A stretch of DNA of 45,573 nt from Lyngbya aestuarii BL J (GCF_000478195.2 NZ_AUZM01000053.1:1-45573); one strand, 5' to 3'; positions 10,004 through 20,300 are shown, counted from the stretch's first letter. The notes: a model not told the origin generated them from the sequence alone. Numbers and translations are program-made.

Positions 10004-10600
10004 TTAAGAGTTAAACCGGGGCGGAAATACTTTTGATAACTCTAAAGAAAACTCAGGAAAACAAGGCAATATAACCGTTTCATTCGGTAAAACGATTAAT
10101 TTTCTTCGATAACCGAAGGTTCGATCTAATTTTTGGTAGGGTTCGCCGTAACATTCCAGTTGATAATCAATTAGGTTAAAAATCCAATACTCTTTTATAT
10201 TATGTTCAGCATAAGCCCTCAGTTTAACTTCTTGATCGTACTCTAAAGACGAGTCGGATATCTCAATTAAAAGTAAAATATCCTCGGAAGTCGGATGAGA
10301 ACTTAAATAATCATCTTCACGATTTATGACAATTGTAAAATCCGGTTCGGGTTCGCTGTTTTGTGATAAAATAATCGGAGATTGACATTGTAGGGTAGCT
10401 TGAGTTGTGATTAATTGACTCAGTTCCCGTAATAATTTTCTTAAACAAGTTTCGTGTAATACCCCTTTTGCTGCCATATCAAACAATTCTCCGCCAATAA
10501 GTTCAACCCGATCATCTTCGGTAAAAAAACCCAATTCGGTTAAGCGGTGATATTCTTCTACTGTAAAACGTTTGGGAGTTGCGATCGCCATAACTTTCAA
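10004..10600 (-). CDS. Uma2 family (DUF820) PD-(D/E)XK nuclease-fold protein
   Basis: This belongs to a family greatly expanded in cyanobacteria with a restriction-endonuclease fold and no settled function. The 198 residues show the family plan: FTVEEYHRL near the start, ELIGGELFDM, the metal-binding Asp87 in EPEPDF, Glu113 in LLIEISDSS, Lys126 in QEVKLRAYAEHNIKEYWI. The annotated start gives MKVMAIATP; the second Met (start 10591) is the more usual family start. A TATAAT box is visible on the minus strand at 10621-10626, just after a terminator hairpin. Confidence 0.88.
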   Translation of the reverse strand: MKVMAIATPKRFTVEEYHRLTELGFFTEDDRVELIGGELFDMAAKGVLHETCLRKLLRELSQLITTQATLQCQSPIILSQNSEPEPDFTIVINREDDYLSSHPTSEDILLLIEISDSSLEYDQEVKLRAYAEHNIKEYWIFNLIDYQLECYGEPYQKLDRTFGYRRKLIVLPNETVILPCFPEFSLELSKVFPPRFNS

Positions 10601-10628
10601 CGGACTCGGTAATGATGTTAATTATAAC

Positions 10629-10672
10629 AAAAAAACGGATGAGGATTCTATAAATTTTTCTCCTCACCCGTT
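10629..10672 (-). terminator. Rho-independent terminator after 10695-11351 gene
   Basis: On the minus strand a 12-bp stem (arms 10661-10672 and 10634-10645, one wobble pair) with a 15-nt loop is followed by a seven-T run (10629-10635). It lies 23 bp after the stop of the upstream membrane protein gene. Confidence 0.88.
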
Positions 10673-10694
10673 CAATTTTAACTGAAAATCAAAC

Positions 10695-11351
10695 TTACCA
10701 GATAAATGGAATTAGTCGCCGAGTTTTGAGTTTGTATTCCTGATATTCGGGATATTTTTCGCTCATGCTGAGGTCTTTTTGATTGATTCTTAGTAGATAA
10801 AGAGCCGTTACCAACCCCGGTACAATGTAAGCCCAGAGTGAACCCGCAACCACAGCAAAACTGAGATATCTCATCAAATCTCCGAAGTAGTTAATATTGC
10901 GAGAAAGACGCCAAATATTATCTTTAACCAAACCCGCACCGAACTCTTTTGCGGTTAATTTTTGTACGTCCGCACTGGCATTAATTAAACTGCCAAAAAA
11001 GAACAGAGGTAAACCAATTCCAACGGTTAAAAATGAAATAGGTTCGGGATTAACAAAGGCTAAATAACCGGGAAGGGCGTAAATAAACCCAATAAATAAC
11101 AACGATAAAGTAAACCCGCCAATTCCCACAGGTTCACTAAATAATACTTCTCGGCGTTTGGGATAAAACCACTGTTCAACCAACCACCAAACGCAATAAC
11201 CAATGTGCAAACACAGATAAATCACCTGACGCATATCCCGAATTCCTAACAGGATAGCGCATCCAATTAAAAAGAAAATTGTTACAGTTTTTGCGACATT
11301 AATCGCCGTCATTTGAGTAATTTGAAATTGTTTATTTGCGGTACTTTCCAT
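10695..11351 (-). CDS. Isoprenylcysteine methyltransferase-like / DUF1295-type membrane protein
   Basis: The 218 residues form about five to six transmembrane helices. The C-terminal half carries the pattern of the ICMT / steroid 5-alpha-reductase / phospholipid methyltransferase group: DNIWRLSRNINYFGDLMRYL (compare the usual GLWRxSRHPNYFGE) and the end KYPEYQEYKLKTRRLIPFIW. In known relatives this region binds S-adenosylmethionine or NADPH, and the substrate here is unknown. The normal His-Pro of the R-H-P-N-Y motif is replaced by Asn-Ile, so catalysis may differ. It lies 62 bp downstream of the phospholipase D-like gene, same strand, and ends at a strong terminator, so the two probably form an operon. 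Confidence 0.75.
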   Translation of the reverse strand: MESTANKQFQITQMTAINVAKTVTIFFLIGCAILLGIRDMRQVIYLCLHIGYCVWWLVEQWFYPKRREVLFSEPVGIGGFTLSLLFIGFIYALPGYLAFVNPEPISFLTVGIGLPLFFFGSLINASADVQKLTAKEFGAGLVKDNIWRLSRNINYFGDLMRYLSFAVVAGSLWAYIVPGLVTALYLLRINQKDLSMSEKYPEYQEYKLKTRRLIPFIW

Positions 11352-11413
11352 GATTTGAGTGAATCAACCTCAACTAATAATTTAAACCGAATTTCAAAAC
11401 TATGCGCCGAACA

Positions 11414-13072
11414 CTACCATGTTACCTTATCCCGCAAATTTTCGGTCATTTTCGGGCCTATTCCTGACACCCGTTGTAAATCTTCTAAAGAGGTAAAGGG
11501 TTGTTGTTGGCGGGTTTGAATGATGCGTTGGGCTAATTTTGGGCCGACTCCGGGTAGGGTTTCTAATTCTTCTAAAGTGGCGGTATTTAAGTTAACTTTG
11601 TATCCCAAACTCCAACGGGGGGGTTTTGAAACGGTTTCAATGTTTCCTTGACAAGCTTCTATATCCCGTTTAAATTTGGCTAAAATTCCCCCAGGAAGTC
11701 CCAAGGTTGCGGTGTTGTAAAGTCGGTTAAATTCCCGGTTAAAATGGGCGGCGACGGCGGAATTTTTAATCACAATTAAGGTTTCGTCGTTGGTTGTATT
11801 CGCCGCTTCCGTCCAGTTTTGAGAACCCGAAATTACAACTTGATTATCAACAATTCCAAACTTATGATGTAACTTATCACCGGGGGATAAATTGGGAACG
11901 CCAACGGTAGAAATAGGTTGTTTCCAGGGACGATTTTTGGCTTCATATTTGCAGTTACTCACCGCCGCAACTCCCATCATATCCAACATTTCGCTATAAT
12001 TACGATAGGCAAAACCTGGATCAATAATTCCTTGTAAAGTTATTGAACGTTGAACCGTTGTTTCCATAACATCAACTAACCTTTGATCAGAAAAAACAAA
12101 CAACGCAAAATCGATTGATTCCTGGGCTTGAGTTAAGGTTTTAGCAATCAAACCATTAACACTATTTTCCCAAGTTTGACTGCGAGTAGTGGGTGCAAAT
12201 TGAACGAAAACGGGTGTATTTCCGACAGTAATATTCTCAACCCTTCGATCAGGTTTTTTCGTCCCAAATAGACTATCCGGTTCACCTCCGGGGCCATCTC
12301 CCCACATGAGGTTAAATTCTTGAGTAAATAAACGGGCGAGTTGTGAACTTTCTATTTTTAATAAATTATTGGCATTTCCCCGACTTTCCGGTTCATCTAA
12401 GTCGCCGTGAGTTCCACTGAGGGTAAAATTAGCCGAAGTCACAATTACCGTTTTCCCGTCAACAATCACAAATTTATGGTGCATTAAACCGCTACCTTTT
12501 GAACCATCTGCGGTATCATCAATCAGAGGAATTTTAGTATTATTCAGAATCACTAAAGCATCTCGTTGATTGATTTCTTCTGTCGAGAGTTGACCATCTT
12601 GATTAATATCAATTAATTGAACTGCTTCTAAATAGCGATCGCGTTCTTGTTGGGAGAGTTGAGCGACTTCATTTTCGCTTAAAAAACTCCAAGGACGACT
12701 GTAACTATTTTCGAGAATTATTCTAACTTTAACCCCCGCTTGATGTCGGTTAGCAAGAACTTCGGCAATTTTCGGTAAACGCAATTCTTGAACCGCCACA
12801 TCAACGCTAGAATTTGCCGTTTTAATGCTATCTATGATAATTTGTTCGAGATCGTCTCCGAAGCGAGTTTGTTGGCGGTAGGGTTCAGTATAAACAGAAG
12901 CTTGAGACTGATTAAAATAAGCTTGAATTAGGGGTTCTTGGGGTAAAGTCTCTCGCAGCGGTTGAAGTGTCGATTGAGATGGTTTTTTATCCAGCAATAA
13001 ACGACCTAAAAAAAGTAAAGCCAACAGAATCGCTAAACTAATTAGAAGCCGTTTTTTTTTGAGTAAATGCAC
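11414..13072 (-). CDS. Phospholipase D-like protein with EF-hand insert and C-terminal ComEA-type HhH domain
   Basis: This 552-residue protein starts with an N-terminal membrane anchor or signal (about 7-27) and has two HKD motifs: His198-Lys200-Asp205 and His402-Lys404-Asp409, the pair that forms the PLD active site. Between the first strands and the first HKD sits a canonical EF-hand loop, DINQDGQLSTEE (155-166), with all calcium ligands in place. Residues about 492-552 are two helix-hairpin-helix repeats (LPGVGPKLAQRI and VSGIGPKMTENL) as in ComEA, which usually contact DNA. A secreted or periplasmic nuclease with calcium control is the natural reading, but a phospholipase or transphosphatidylase cannot be excluded. 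It heads a probable two-gene operon. Confidence 0.85.
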   Translation of the reverse strand: MHLLKKKRLLISLAILLALLFLGRLLLDKKPSQSTLQPLRETLPQEPLIQAYFNQSQASVYTEPYRQQTRFGDDLEQIIIDSIKTANSSVDVAVQELRLPKIAEVLANRHQAGVKVRIILENSYSRPWSFLSENEVAQLSQQERDRYLEAVQLIDINQDGQLSTEEINQRDALVILNNTKIPLIDDTADGSKGSGLMHHKFVIVDGKTVIVTSANFTLSGTHGDLDEPESRGNANNLLKIESSQLARLFTQEFNLMWGDGPGGEPDSLFGTKKPDRRVENITVGNTPVFVQFAPTTRSQTWENSVNGLIAKTLTQAQESIDFALFVFSDQRLVDVMETTVQRSITLQGIIDPGFAYRNYSEMLDMMGVAAVSNCKYEAKNRPWKQPISTVGVPNLSPGDKLHHKFGIVDNQVVISGSQNWTEAANTTNDETLIVIKNSAVAAHFNREFNRLYNTATLGLPGGILAKFKRDIEACQGNIETVSKPPRWSLGYKVNLNTATLEELETLPGVGPKLAQRIIQTRQQQPFTSLEDLQRVSGIGPKMTENLRDKVTW

Positions 13073-13482
13073 GGGTTAATCAGGTGAGTGAGGATTGATA
13101 ATAATTATTTTAGCGAGGCGTCAACGATCTAAAGATAGATAGTTATTGACATTGATAAATTCTCTGATGAAGATTTATTCTGTCCGGCCTTGCAGGAAAG
13201 GTCAGCTTTTGACGGGCTAGGTTGAGTTTGATAATCTTAATATTTCTCCTATCTTCTCAAACCCGTTCATCTTTTACACTTTTAATACTACAACTAACGA
13301 GAGTAACTTTTTCAAACCTATCCGCTTGGGGATGTCTCTCAAGGCAGGTAATCTATTAAATAGAGCTTAATTTGAATTTGTGCAGAATGATTTTTGCATA
13401 ACTACCCGCAACCTTTTTACAAGGGCTGTAGGACTTCCTATTTTGTTCGAACGACCTGGGTCAGAACCCTCACATTAGTGTT
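13073..13482. other. Gene-free spacer between divergent genes
   Basis: This 410-bp AT-rich stretch lies between the starts of the PLD-like gene (minus) and the zinc-knuckle protein gene (plus), so it should hold both promoters. No open frame of note was seen. An imperfect inverted repeat joins GGG..TTGAG near 13218-13230 with CTCAAACCCG near 13257-13266. A small hairpin GGGT-caga-ACCC (13458-13469) sits 14 bp before the downstream ATG and could cover its ribosome binding region. Confidence 0.4.
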
Positions 13483-13884
13483 ATGCCTAGAAGAAAGAGA
13501 ACATTTCCGTGTGGCCACAAAGGATATGGAAAAATCTGCCATCGCTGTAAACAAAAACAGATGGTAGAACAGCAAGAAGATCAACAACTAGCAGAGAAAC
13601 GAAATAAAAAGCAAGAATGGGAAGCATCCTTCGAGCAAGATATTATCGATCTCAGAGGCTTACCCGACTATGTGGTCATCAAAGCGCGGGCTATTCTTGC
13701 TGGACTCAGCGATCAGAAAACTTATCGTGACTTTGGAGGGAAGCGACTGCGACATAATCGGCTGATTATCAGTATTCCAGTGACTCGCAACTATCGTATG
13801 CTATGCCATGATCACGGTAATTTTGTTGTCCCGCAGAAAATCCTCTCTCACGAAGATTACAACGTTTGCAAGCCCGGAGTCTGA
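13483..13884 (+). CDS. Zinc-knuckle small protein with RelE/ParE-like C-terminal part
   Basis: The 133 residues begin with a basic zinc-binding motif, Cys10-x-His12 and Cys19-x-x-Cys22 (PCGHKGYGKICHRC), then a charged helix (23-50). The C-terminal part (about 55-130) has the layout of RelE/ParE toxins: LPDYVVIKARAILAGL, GGKRLRHNRLIISIPVTRNYRML, and a closing SHEDYN. The zinc knuckle is clear; the RelE-like fold is an inference from pattern. No antitoxin-like partner gene lies next to it: upstream is a 410-bp spacer and downstream, after 115 bp, a cysteine desulfurase gene. A regulator of RNA or a solitary toxin-like protein are both possible. Confidence 0.7.
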   Translation: MPRRKRTFPCGHKGYGKICHRCKQKQMVEQQEDQQLAEKRNKKQEWEASFEQDIIDLRGLPDYVVIKARAILAGLSDQKTYRDFGGKRLRHNRLIISIPVTRNYRMLCHDHGNFVVPQKILSHEDYNVCKPGV

Positions 13885-13999
13885 ACTCACAATCATAGTA
13901 GACGAACAAACAGACTTTTCTGTTCCCTAAAAAAGTTCGCTAATCTTGAAGCTTTGATTGGAATCTTCTGATTAACACCTTAAACCAGCCAATAAACCC

Positions 14000-15175
14000 A
14001 TGCAAATTTATTTAGACTATAGTGCAACCACTCCCACCCGTCGAGAAGCGATCGCAGCCATGCAAGCCGTTCTCACCCAACAATGGGGGAATTCTTCGAG
14101 CTTACATGAATGGGGTCAAAGGGCGGCGACCGTCTTAGAACGATCTAGAAGCCAAGTTGCTCACCTGATCAACGCCCCGCCCGAGTCAATTATTTTTACC
14201 TCTGGAGGTACTGAAGCCGATAATATGGCAATCATGGGCGTAGCTCGATGTTATTCTACTCCCCAACATCTGATTATTTCCAGTGTCGAACATTCGGCGA
14301 TCGCAGAACCTGCAAATTTACTAGAACAATGGGGATGGGAAGTCACCCGTCTTCCGGTTGATAGTTTAGGGCGAGTTCATCCGTTAGACTTGCAAGCGGC
14401 TATTCAACCCAATACTGTCTTAGTCTCGGTCATTTATGGACAAAGTGAAATCGGCACCTTACAACCCATTGAAGCATTAGGTAAAATCGCCCGTTCTCAG
14501 GGGATATTATTTCATGTTGATGCTGTACAAGTCGCTGGACGAATCCCCATCAATGTTGAAACCTTACCGATTGATCTGTTGTCGCTGTCGAGTCACAAAT
14601 TTTATGGCCCTCAAGGATGCGGCGCCCTTTATGCAAAACCTGGCGTCGAGTTGCAACCTTTGTTAACTGGGGGCGGTCAAGAAATGAAGTTTCGTTCAGG
14701 AACTCAAGCGATTCCAGTCATTGCCGGGTTTGGAATGGCCGCAGAACTGGCGATCAAAGATATGGTAACAGAAACCCCTCGGTTAATTCAGTTACGCGAT
14801 CGCTTGTTTGATGGATTGGCAGATGTTCCGGAGTTAATTCCCACAGGTGATCGGATTCACCGACTCCCTCATCATGTCAGTTTTTGTTTCCAGCCACAAA
14901 CCGGAGAAAGTTCATCACCCATTACCGGAAAAACCCTAGTTAGACAAATGAATCTCGCCGGAATTGGCATTAGTGCAGGTTCGGCTTGTCATAGTGGTAA
15001 ACTGAGTCCAAGTCCAATTTTATTGGCGATGGGATATGACGAAAAAACCGCTTTGGGTGGAATTCGCCTGACGTTAGGACGAGACACCGATCAAGTTGAT
15101 ATTGATTGGACAGCATTTGTGTTAAAACAAATTCTACAAAGACTGCAACCCTTATCTGTGGTTGTGAGTGTTTAA
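14000..15175 (+). CDS. Cysteine desulfurase (NifS/IscS-type, PLP-dependent)
   Basis: This enzyme removes sulfur from cysteine to feed iron-sulfur cluster and thio-cofactor synthesis. The 391 residues begin MQIYLDYSATTPTR, the typical opening. The PLP lysine is Lys200 in SLSSHKFYGPQG. The catalytic cysteine is Cys330 in SAGSACHSGK, on the long flexible loop typical of group I enzymes. HVDAVQVAGRIPI carries the cofactor-binding Asp. Cyanobacteria carry several paralogues, so a precise symbol is not given. It is monocistronic as far as seen and followed by a long hairpin. Confidence 0.93.
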   Translation: MQIYLDYSATTPTRREAIAAMQAVLTQQWGNSSSLHEWGQRAATVLERSRSQVAHLINAPPESIIFTSGGTEADNMAIMGVARCYSTPQHLIISSVEHSAIAEPANLLEQWGWEVTRLPVDSLGRVHPLDLQAAIQPNTVLVSVIYGQSEIGTLQPIEALGKIARSQGILFHVDAVQVAGRIPINVETLPIDLLSLSSHKFYGPQGCGALYAKPGVELQPLLTGGGQEMKFRSGTQAIPVIAGFGMAAELAIKDMVTETPRLIQLRDRLFDGLADVPELIPTGDRIHRLPHHVSFCFQPQTGESSSPITGKTLVRQMNLAGIGISAGSACHSGKLSPSPILLAMGYDEKTALGGIRLTLGRDTDQVDIDWTAFVLKQILQRLQPLSVVVSV

Positions 15176-15184
15176 TGCGGTTGA

Positions 15185-15229
15185 GATCCCCCAAGTATCT
15201 GAGGCTTTGATTCAGTATAAGGGGGGATC
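15185..15229. terminator. Long hairpin after cysteine desulfurase gene
   Basis: GATCCCCC (15185-15192) pairs with GGGGGATC (15122 offset: 15222-15229), and an inner stem joins CTGA (15199-15202) with TCAG (15112 offset: 15212-15215). No T-run follows on either strand, so termination is uncertain. C-rich/G-rich hairpins of this GATCCCCC type are also a common dispersed repeat in cyanobacteria. Confidence 0.5.
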
Positions 15230-15350
15230 AATCTTAATAAATTTATCGTCATTATTTTTTTAATTCGGATAAAGTTAACCTCTTAAATTACGATATAATA
15301 CTGACAGAAATTAGAGTTTTGACCAATTTATTGAAAAAGATTAATCGTTT

Positions 15351-16100
15351 ATGACGCAATTACCTAAAAGCATAGAAGAAGCTGTCGAACAAGCCACTCA
15401 AGCCACTCAAGCCGCACTCGATGACGGTTACAAACTTGTGCAAGTGGAGTTAGTTTTCCCCGAAATCGAACTTCAAGCCCAATCCATTGCTCAACAATTT
15501 ATTCCCGCTATTGAAGAATCTGGAACTGTCCTCAAAGTCTTTTTTCCTGATGCGGGTGCTGCTGCATTAGCCCGTCGAGATTGGGGCGAAATCCCCTTTA
15601 AAATCAGTGATCTTGGCAGTAGTCGATCTCCGATAGATAGCCGGGTTGAAGACGATGATGGACGTTTCTTAGTGGTTTCTCCAACTCCGGTGGAAGTCGA
15701 ACAGGTGGAAAAATTATCTCAGTTAGCAGGCGATCGCGCCACGATTTTACTCAATCCCCGTCTAGAAGATGTTGCTATTATAGGAATAGGCTATGCTGCT
15801 CGCGCCTTGCGTGATCGGTTTATTAATACGATTGAATCCTGCTATTATCTCAGACCCCTAGAAGGTGATGCCGCCCTCTATCGCTGTTATCCTTCTCTCT
15901 GGGAAGTTTGGCAAGAAATTGACGGAGAATACACACTCCTGGCTCAAGAACAAACAAAGCCAGTCGGAGATCAACTCGATCAAATTTTAGCAGGAAATAG
16001 CTCCAGTGAGGGAGACTCAACCCAGTCCTCAAGACCACAGCCGAAAAAACAAGGCTTTCTGGCGGGACTGCAAAGCTTTCTCAATGCTCTCAGTCGATAA
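15351..16100 (+). CDS. DUF1995 domain protein (LPA3-like)
   Basis: The 249 residues match the DUF1995 pattern: start LPKSIEEAVEQATQATQAAL, then DDGYKLVQVELVFPEIE, a central Rossmann-like part and the segment LNPRLEDVAIIGIGYAARALRDRFI, with YYLRPLEGDAALYRCYPSLWEVW towards the end. The plant relative LPA3 supports photosystem II assembly; the cyanobacterial role is less clear. The last 45 residues are a low-complexity linker ending in a short amphipathic helix (GFLAGLQSFLNALSR). It is followed after 42 bp by a phosphatase gene on the same strand, with no terminator between, so cotranscription is likely. Confidence 0.85.
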   Translation: MTQLPKSIEEAVEQATQATQAALDDGYKLVQVELVFPEIELQAQSIAQQFIPAIEESGTVLKVFFPDAGAAALARRDWGEIPFKISDLGSSRSPIDSRVEDDDGRFLVVSPTPVEVEQVEKLSQLAGDRATILLNPRLEDVAIIGIGYAARALRDRFINTIESCYYLRPLEGDAALYRCYPSLWEVWQEIDGEYTLLAQEQTKPVGDQLDQILAGNSSSEGDSTQSSRPQPKKQGFLAGLQSFLNALSR

Positions 16101-16142
16101 AGCCTGATCTGATCGATCATTGAGCAACCCCGGTGAAAGAAA

Positions 16143-16913
16143 ATGTCGAACCGACGCCTGATCATTGGTGATGTACATGGTCATTATGACGGTATGATCA
16201 CCCTGCTTGAACAATTTGCTCCAGGGTCTGACGATCAGGTCTATTTTCTCGGAGATTTAATGGATCGTGGCCCGAAAAGTGCTGAAGTTGTTGAATTTGT
16301 TAAAAATAGTCCCTATCATTGCTTGATGGGAAACCACGAACAATTGATGTTAAATGCCCTACCGGAAGTCGGCAAAAATACTCAAGCTTGGCAGGCTTGG
16401 CTTTATAGTGGCGGATATGCAACGATTTCTAGTTATCAAAAAGCAGGTATTATGCCGCGAGAACATCTAGAGTGGATGCGATCACTTCCGATGTTTTTAG
16501 ACTTAGGAGATGTCTGGTTAGTTCATGCAGGAATTCACCCGTATTTATCCCTGTCTCAGCAAACTGAAGCCGAATTTTGCTGGATTAGACGAGAGTTTCA
16601 TAATATTCCTAAACCCTATTTTAGCGATAAATTAATTATTGTTGGTCATACGATTACTTTTACTTTTGATGGGATAGAACCGGGGTCTTTAGTTCGAGGA
16701 CAAGGATGGTTAGGCATCGATACGGGAGTTTATCATGCGAAAAGTGGTTGGTTAACGGGTCTTGATATTACCAATAATAAGGTTTATCAAGTGAATGTTT
16801 TATATAATAATAAAGTGCGGATTCTATCGTTAGAAAAAGTGGTAACTCAGCTTAAACGTCCTTCTTTTTTGGCTCGTTTGCGATATGTTCCTCCGAAGAA
16901 AAAACTAGATTAG
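16143..16913 (+). CDS. PPP-type metallophosphatase (serine/threonine phosphatase family)
   Basis: The 256 residues carry the full metallophosphoesterase set: GDVHGH (9-14), GDLMDRGP (37-44), GNHE (63-66), LVHAGIHP and IIVGHT, which together bind the two metal ions. The size and motif spacing match bacterial PPP phosphatases related to ApaH and PrpA. The substrate, either phosphoprotein or a nucleotide such as Ap4A, cannot be decided from sequence. It probably shares a transcript with the preceding DUF1995 gene. Confidence 0.88.
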   Translation: MSNRRLIIGDVHGHYDGMITLLEQFAPGSDDQVYFLGDLMDRGPKSAEVVEFVKNSPYHCLMGNHEQLMLNALPEVGKNTQAWQAWLYSGGYATISSYQKAGIMPREHLEWMRSLPMFLDLGDVWLVHAGIHPYLSLSQQTEAEFCWIRREFHNIPKPYFSDKLIIVGHTITFTFDGIEPGSLVRGQGWLGIDTGVYHAKSGWLTGLDITNNKVYQVNVLYNNKVRILSLEKVVTQLKRPSFLARLRYVPPKKKLD

Positions 16914-17331
16914 AAAAAGTGAATAGATTAGACAACCTTTATTTTTTCGTTGATATACCATTCGTTATCGCACTTGAGAGGAGTTGAAATCAAGTTTTAG
17001 GTGGGGTTGCGGATCATCGACAATGACTAAAATCACAACGTTTCAACTTGAATTTCTGGTAAACTTGATGGTATTATAGATTCAGTTTGGAAATTAATTT
17101 TGTCATCCAACCTTTTCAAGATTAGTCATTGGTTTTATCAAAAAAAATTGTTGTATTGTTATCTATTTTAGCCTAAAAAGACAACCTAAAAAACAATAAA
17201 ATACATTAATGAGGTTTATTGTTTATTAAATCTAACTTAGAAAATCAAGGGCAAAACAGACAACAATAGAGACAATCCACAAAAGAAAGTTAAAAACTCA
17301 TTTTTTCTAGAATCAACTTCCTCTGTCAAAA
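16914..17331. other. AT-rich spacer upstream of giant RTX gene
   Basis: 418 bp without a credible gene. It contains a perfect 10-bp inverted repeat, AAACAATAAA (17191-17200) and TTTATTGTTT (17215-17224), with a 14-nt spacer. There is no T-run, so an operator or RNA hairpin is more likely than a terminator. No clear ribosome binding site precedes the ATG at 17332. Promoter elements are expected here but none stands out. Confidence 0.4.
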
Positions 17332-20300
17332 ATGTCTAAAAACTTAATCTTAGATCGAGGAAATTCTCATTCCTCGGGTGCATTTACTTATTCCAAAATC
17401 TACTCTAACTCTGCTCTTGCCCTAATTGATTTTACCATAAACAACCCTACCGATCTGATTACAGGTATCAGTCCGGGAACCAAAATTGTATTGCTAGATC
17501 GCGATCGCAATGGTATTATCGAAATAGCAGAAATCCTGAATCAACATCCTCCCTTTGCATCTGTTCACCTGATCAGTCATGGTTCACCTGGATGCTTAAA
17601 GTTGGGGAATATCCAGCTAAATTCTGACAGTCTCCCTCGGTACACCTCTATACTCAAGTCTTGGTTTCCGCCATCTTGTCTACAAGGAAGTGTTTTAGTT
17701 TTATACGGATGTGAACTTGCTGCGGGTAAACAAGGTCAGAACTTTCTCAAACAACTCAGTGATATTCTAGGAATAGAGATTATTGCATCTTCCCAGCGAG
17801 TGGGAAATGCAGAGTTGGGGGGAAATTGGGATTTTGATTGGAAGACAGAAAAACAAACCTTTTCCCAGATTTTTTCTGAGAGTTTTAAACAGACTTATCC
17901 CGGAGTATTTGCGAGTATTCGGGTAAACAGTAACGCTGACAATACCACACCGAGTGATGGTTTAGTTACCCTACGCGAAGCCATTATCGCTGCGAATAAC
18001 AATACAACAACCGATCTCGGAGATACCGGATTAGGGGCGGATACAATTATATTTGATGCCAGTTTAACTAATTCTACCATAACCCTGAACGGTTCACAAC
18101 TGAATATTAGCAGTGATCTGACAATTGACGGTTTGGGAACGAATATTATTGTTAGTGGGAACAACAACAGTTTCCGGGTTTTTCTAGTTGATGATAACAC
18201 CAATACCAAAATTAATGTCACCCTACAAGGATTAACCATTCAAGACGGAGTAGCAGAAAATGATGACGGTGGCGGAATTTATAACAAAGAAAATCTTACC
18301 CTAAATCAAACGATTATTCGCAATAATGTTTCAAACGATGATGGGGGAGGAATTCGTAATGACGGAACTTTAGCTATTATAAATAGTAGCATTGTTAACA
18401 ATATTGCTAAAAGTATTAGTAGCAATGTTAGTGGCGGTGGTGGAATTCTAAATACAACCAATGGAACCGTTACCATTAGCAACAGTTGGTTTGAGGGAAA
18501 TATTGCTAAAAATGGGAGTGCAATTCGCAATGATGGGATTTTAAGCTTAACAGAAAGTACCGTTAGTAATCACAGTGCGATCGCGGATGGTAAGTATCCG
18601 AGTGCTATTATAAATACTACGGGAACCCTAACTATTGAAAATAGCACAATTAGCAATAACCAAGTTTCGGGAATTGTTAATGGTGGGTTAATTGATCAGA
18701 TTAATCATAGCACAATTGCCGGAAATCAGGGGAAAGCAATTGATAATCAAAATACGATTAAACTTCTCAGCAATAGTATTTTAGCGGGGAATACAGATAA
18801 CATAGTTATTGGAACGACTACTCAAACGAATAACTTAACCGGAACTTTTGCAGAAGTTGGACTCAATTCTACTCTTGCTAATAACGGGGGTTCAACTCCA
18901 ACCCATGCTTTGGTATCGGGAAGTTTGGCTATTAATTCAGCCGATAATTCTACCGCAACAATAACCGATCAACGGGGAATATCTAGAGATAGTTTACCCG
19001 ATATTGGTGCTTTTGAGGCAATATTTTTCCCTCTGAGTGTTGTCATCAATGAAATTGCTTGGATGGGAACACCTAGTAATGCTAATGATGAATGGATAGA
19101 ACTTTATAACCCCGGTGAGACAAGCATTAACTTGAGTGGTTGGAGTTTACAAGGAACTGGTGGTGTTCCCATTAATACGACAATTCCTAATGGAGTTATT
19201 ATCGAACCCAAAGGTTATTTATTATTAGAGCGAACCGATGATATTCCCCTGAAAAATATTAAGGCTGACTTTATCTATAAAGGAGGGTTAAATAATCAGG
19301 GAGAAACGCTAACTTTAAAATCTCCAGATGGGAATATTATTGATCGTGTTAATGGGGATGGTGGGGGTTGGGTAGCGGGAGAAAATTCTCCTAAATTTAC
19401 AATGGAACGGATCGATCCCACTCTACCCGGAGATGATAGCAACTGGCGAACCAATGACGGACTAACAATTAACGGAATTGATGCCAACGATAACTTAATC
19501 TATGGTACACCCAAATCAGCTAATTCTCTCGGTGCAATTCCGAACCTCTCAGTTAACGATGTTAATAGTTTAGAAACAGATAGCGGAAGTTTAGATGCTA
19601 CTTTTACGGTTAGTCTTTCTCACCCCACGAGTCAAACGGTTACAGTTGACTACACCACCGCAGACGATACCGCAACCGCAGGAAATGACTATATTATTAA
19701 CACCGGAAGTCTAACGTTTGAACCCGGAGATACAACTAAAACGGTTAACGTTAGTATCACAGGAGATAGTTTATTTGAAACCGACGAAAGCTTTAATTTA
19801 GTTCTCAGCAACCCCTCCCACGCGGGAATAGAAAAAGGAACTGGAAAGGGAACTATTTTAAATGATGATACGGCGCCGATGGTTAATTTTACAACCGCCA
19901 ACTCTAGCGGTGAAGAAGGGGAAGTTATAACAGCTATTATTCAACTTTCTGCTGTCGCGGGGGTTGATATTACCGTTCCGTTTTCAGTTGGGGGAACAGC
20001 GATAAAAGATAGCGACTACACTATTAATTCTAGTTCGATTATAATTCCTGCGGGGAATTCTCAAGGGGTTATTTCGTTGAACTTGAGTCAAGATAACCTC
20101 GATGAAGTTGATGAAAGTATTATCTTAAACTTAGACAACCCAACAAACGCTACAGTTGGGGAAAGTTCAACTCATACGGTTACGCTTGTCGATATTGATC
20201 CTTCTCCGAATGTTAGTCTGAGTTTGAATAATTCCTCGTTTTTAGAAACCGCAGACACAACGACTCTTACCGCAAGTTTAGATACTGTTTCCAGTCAAGA

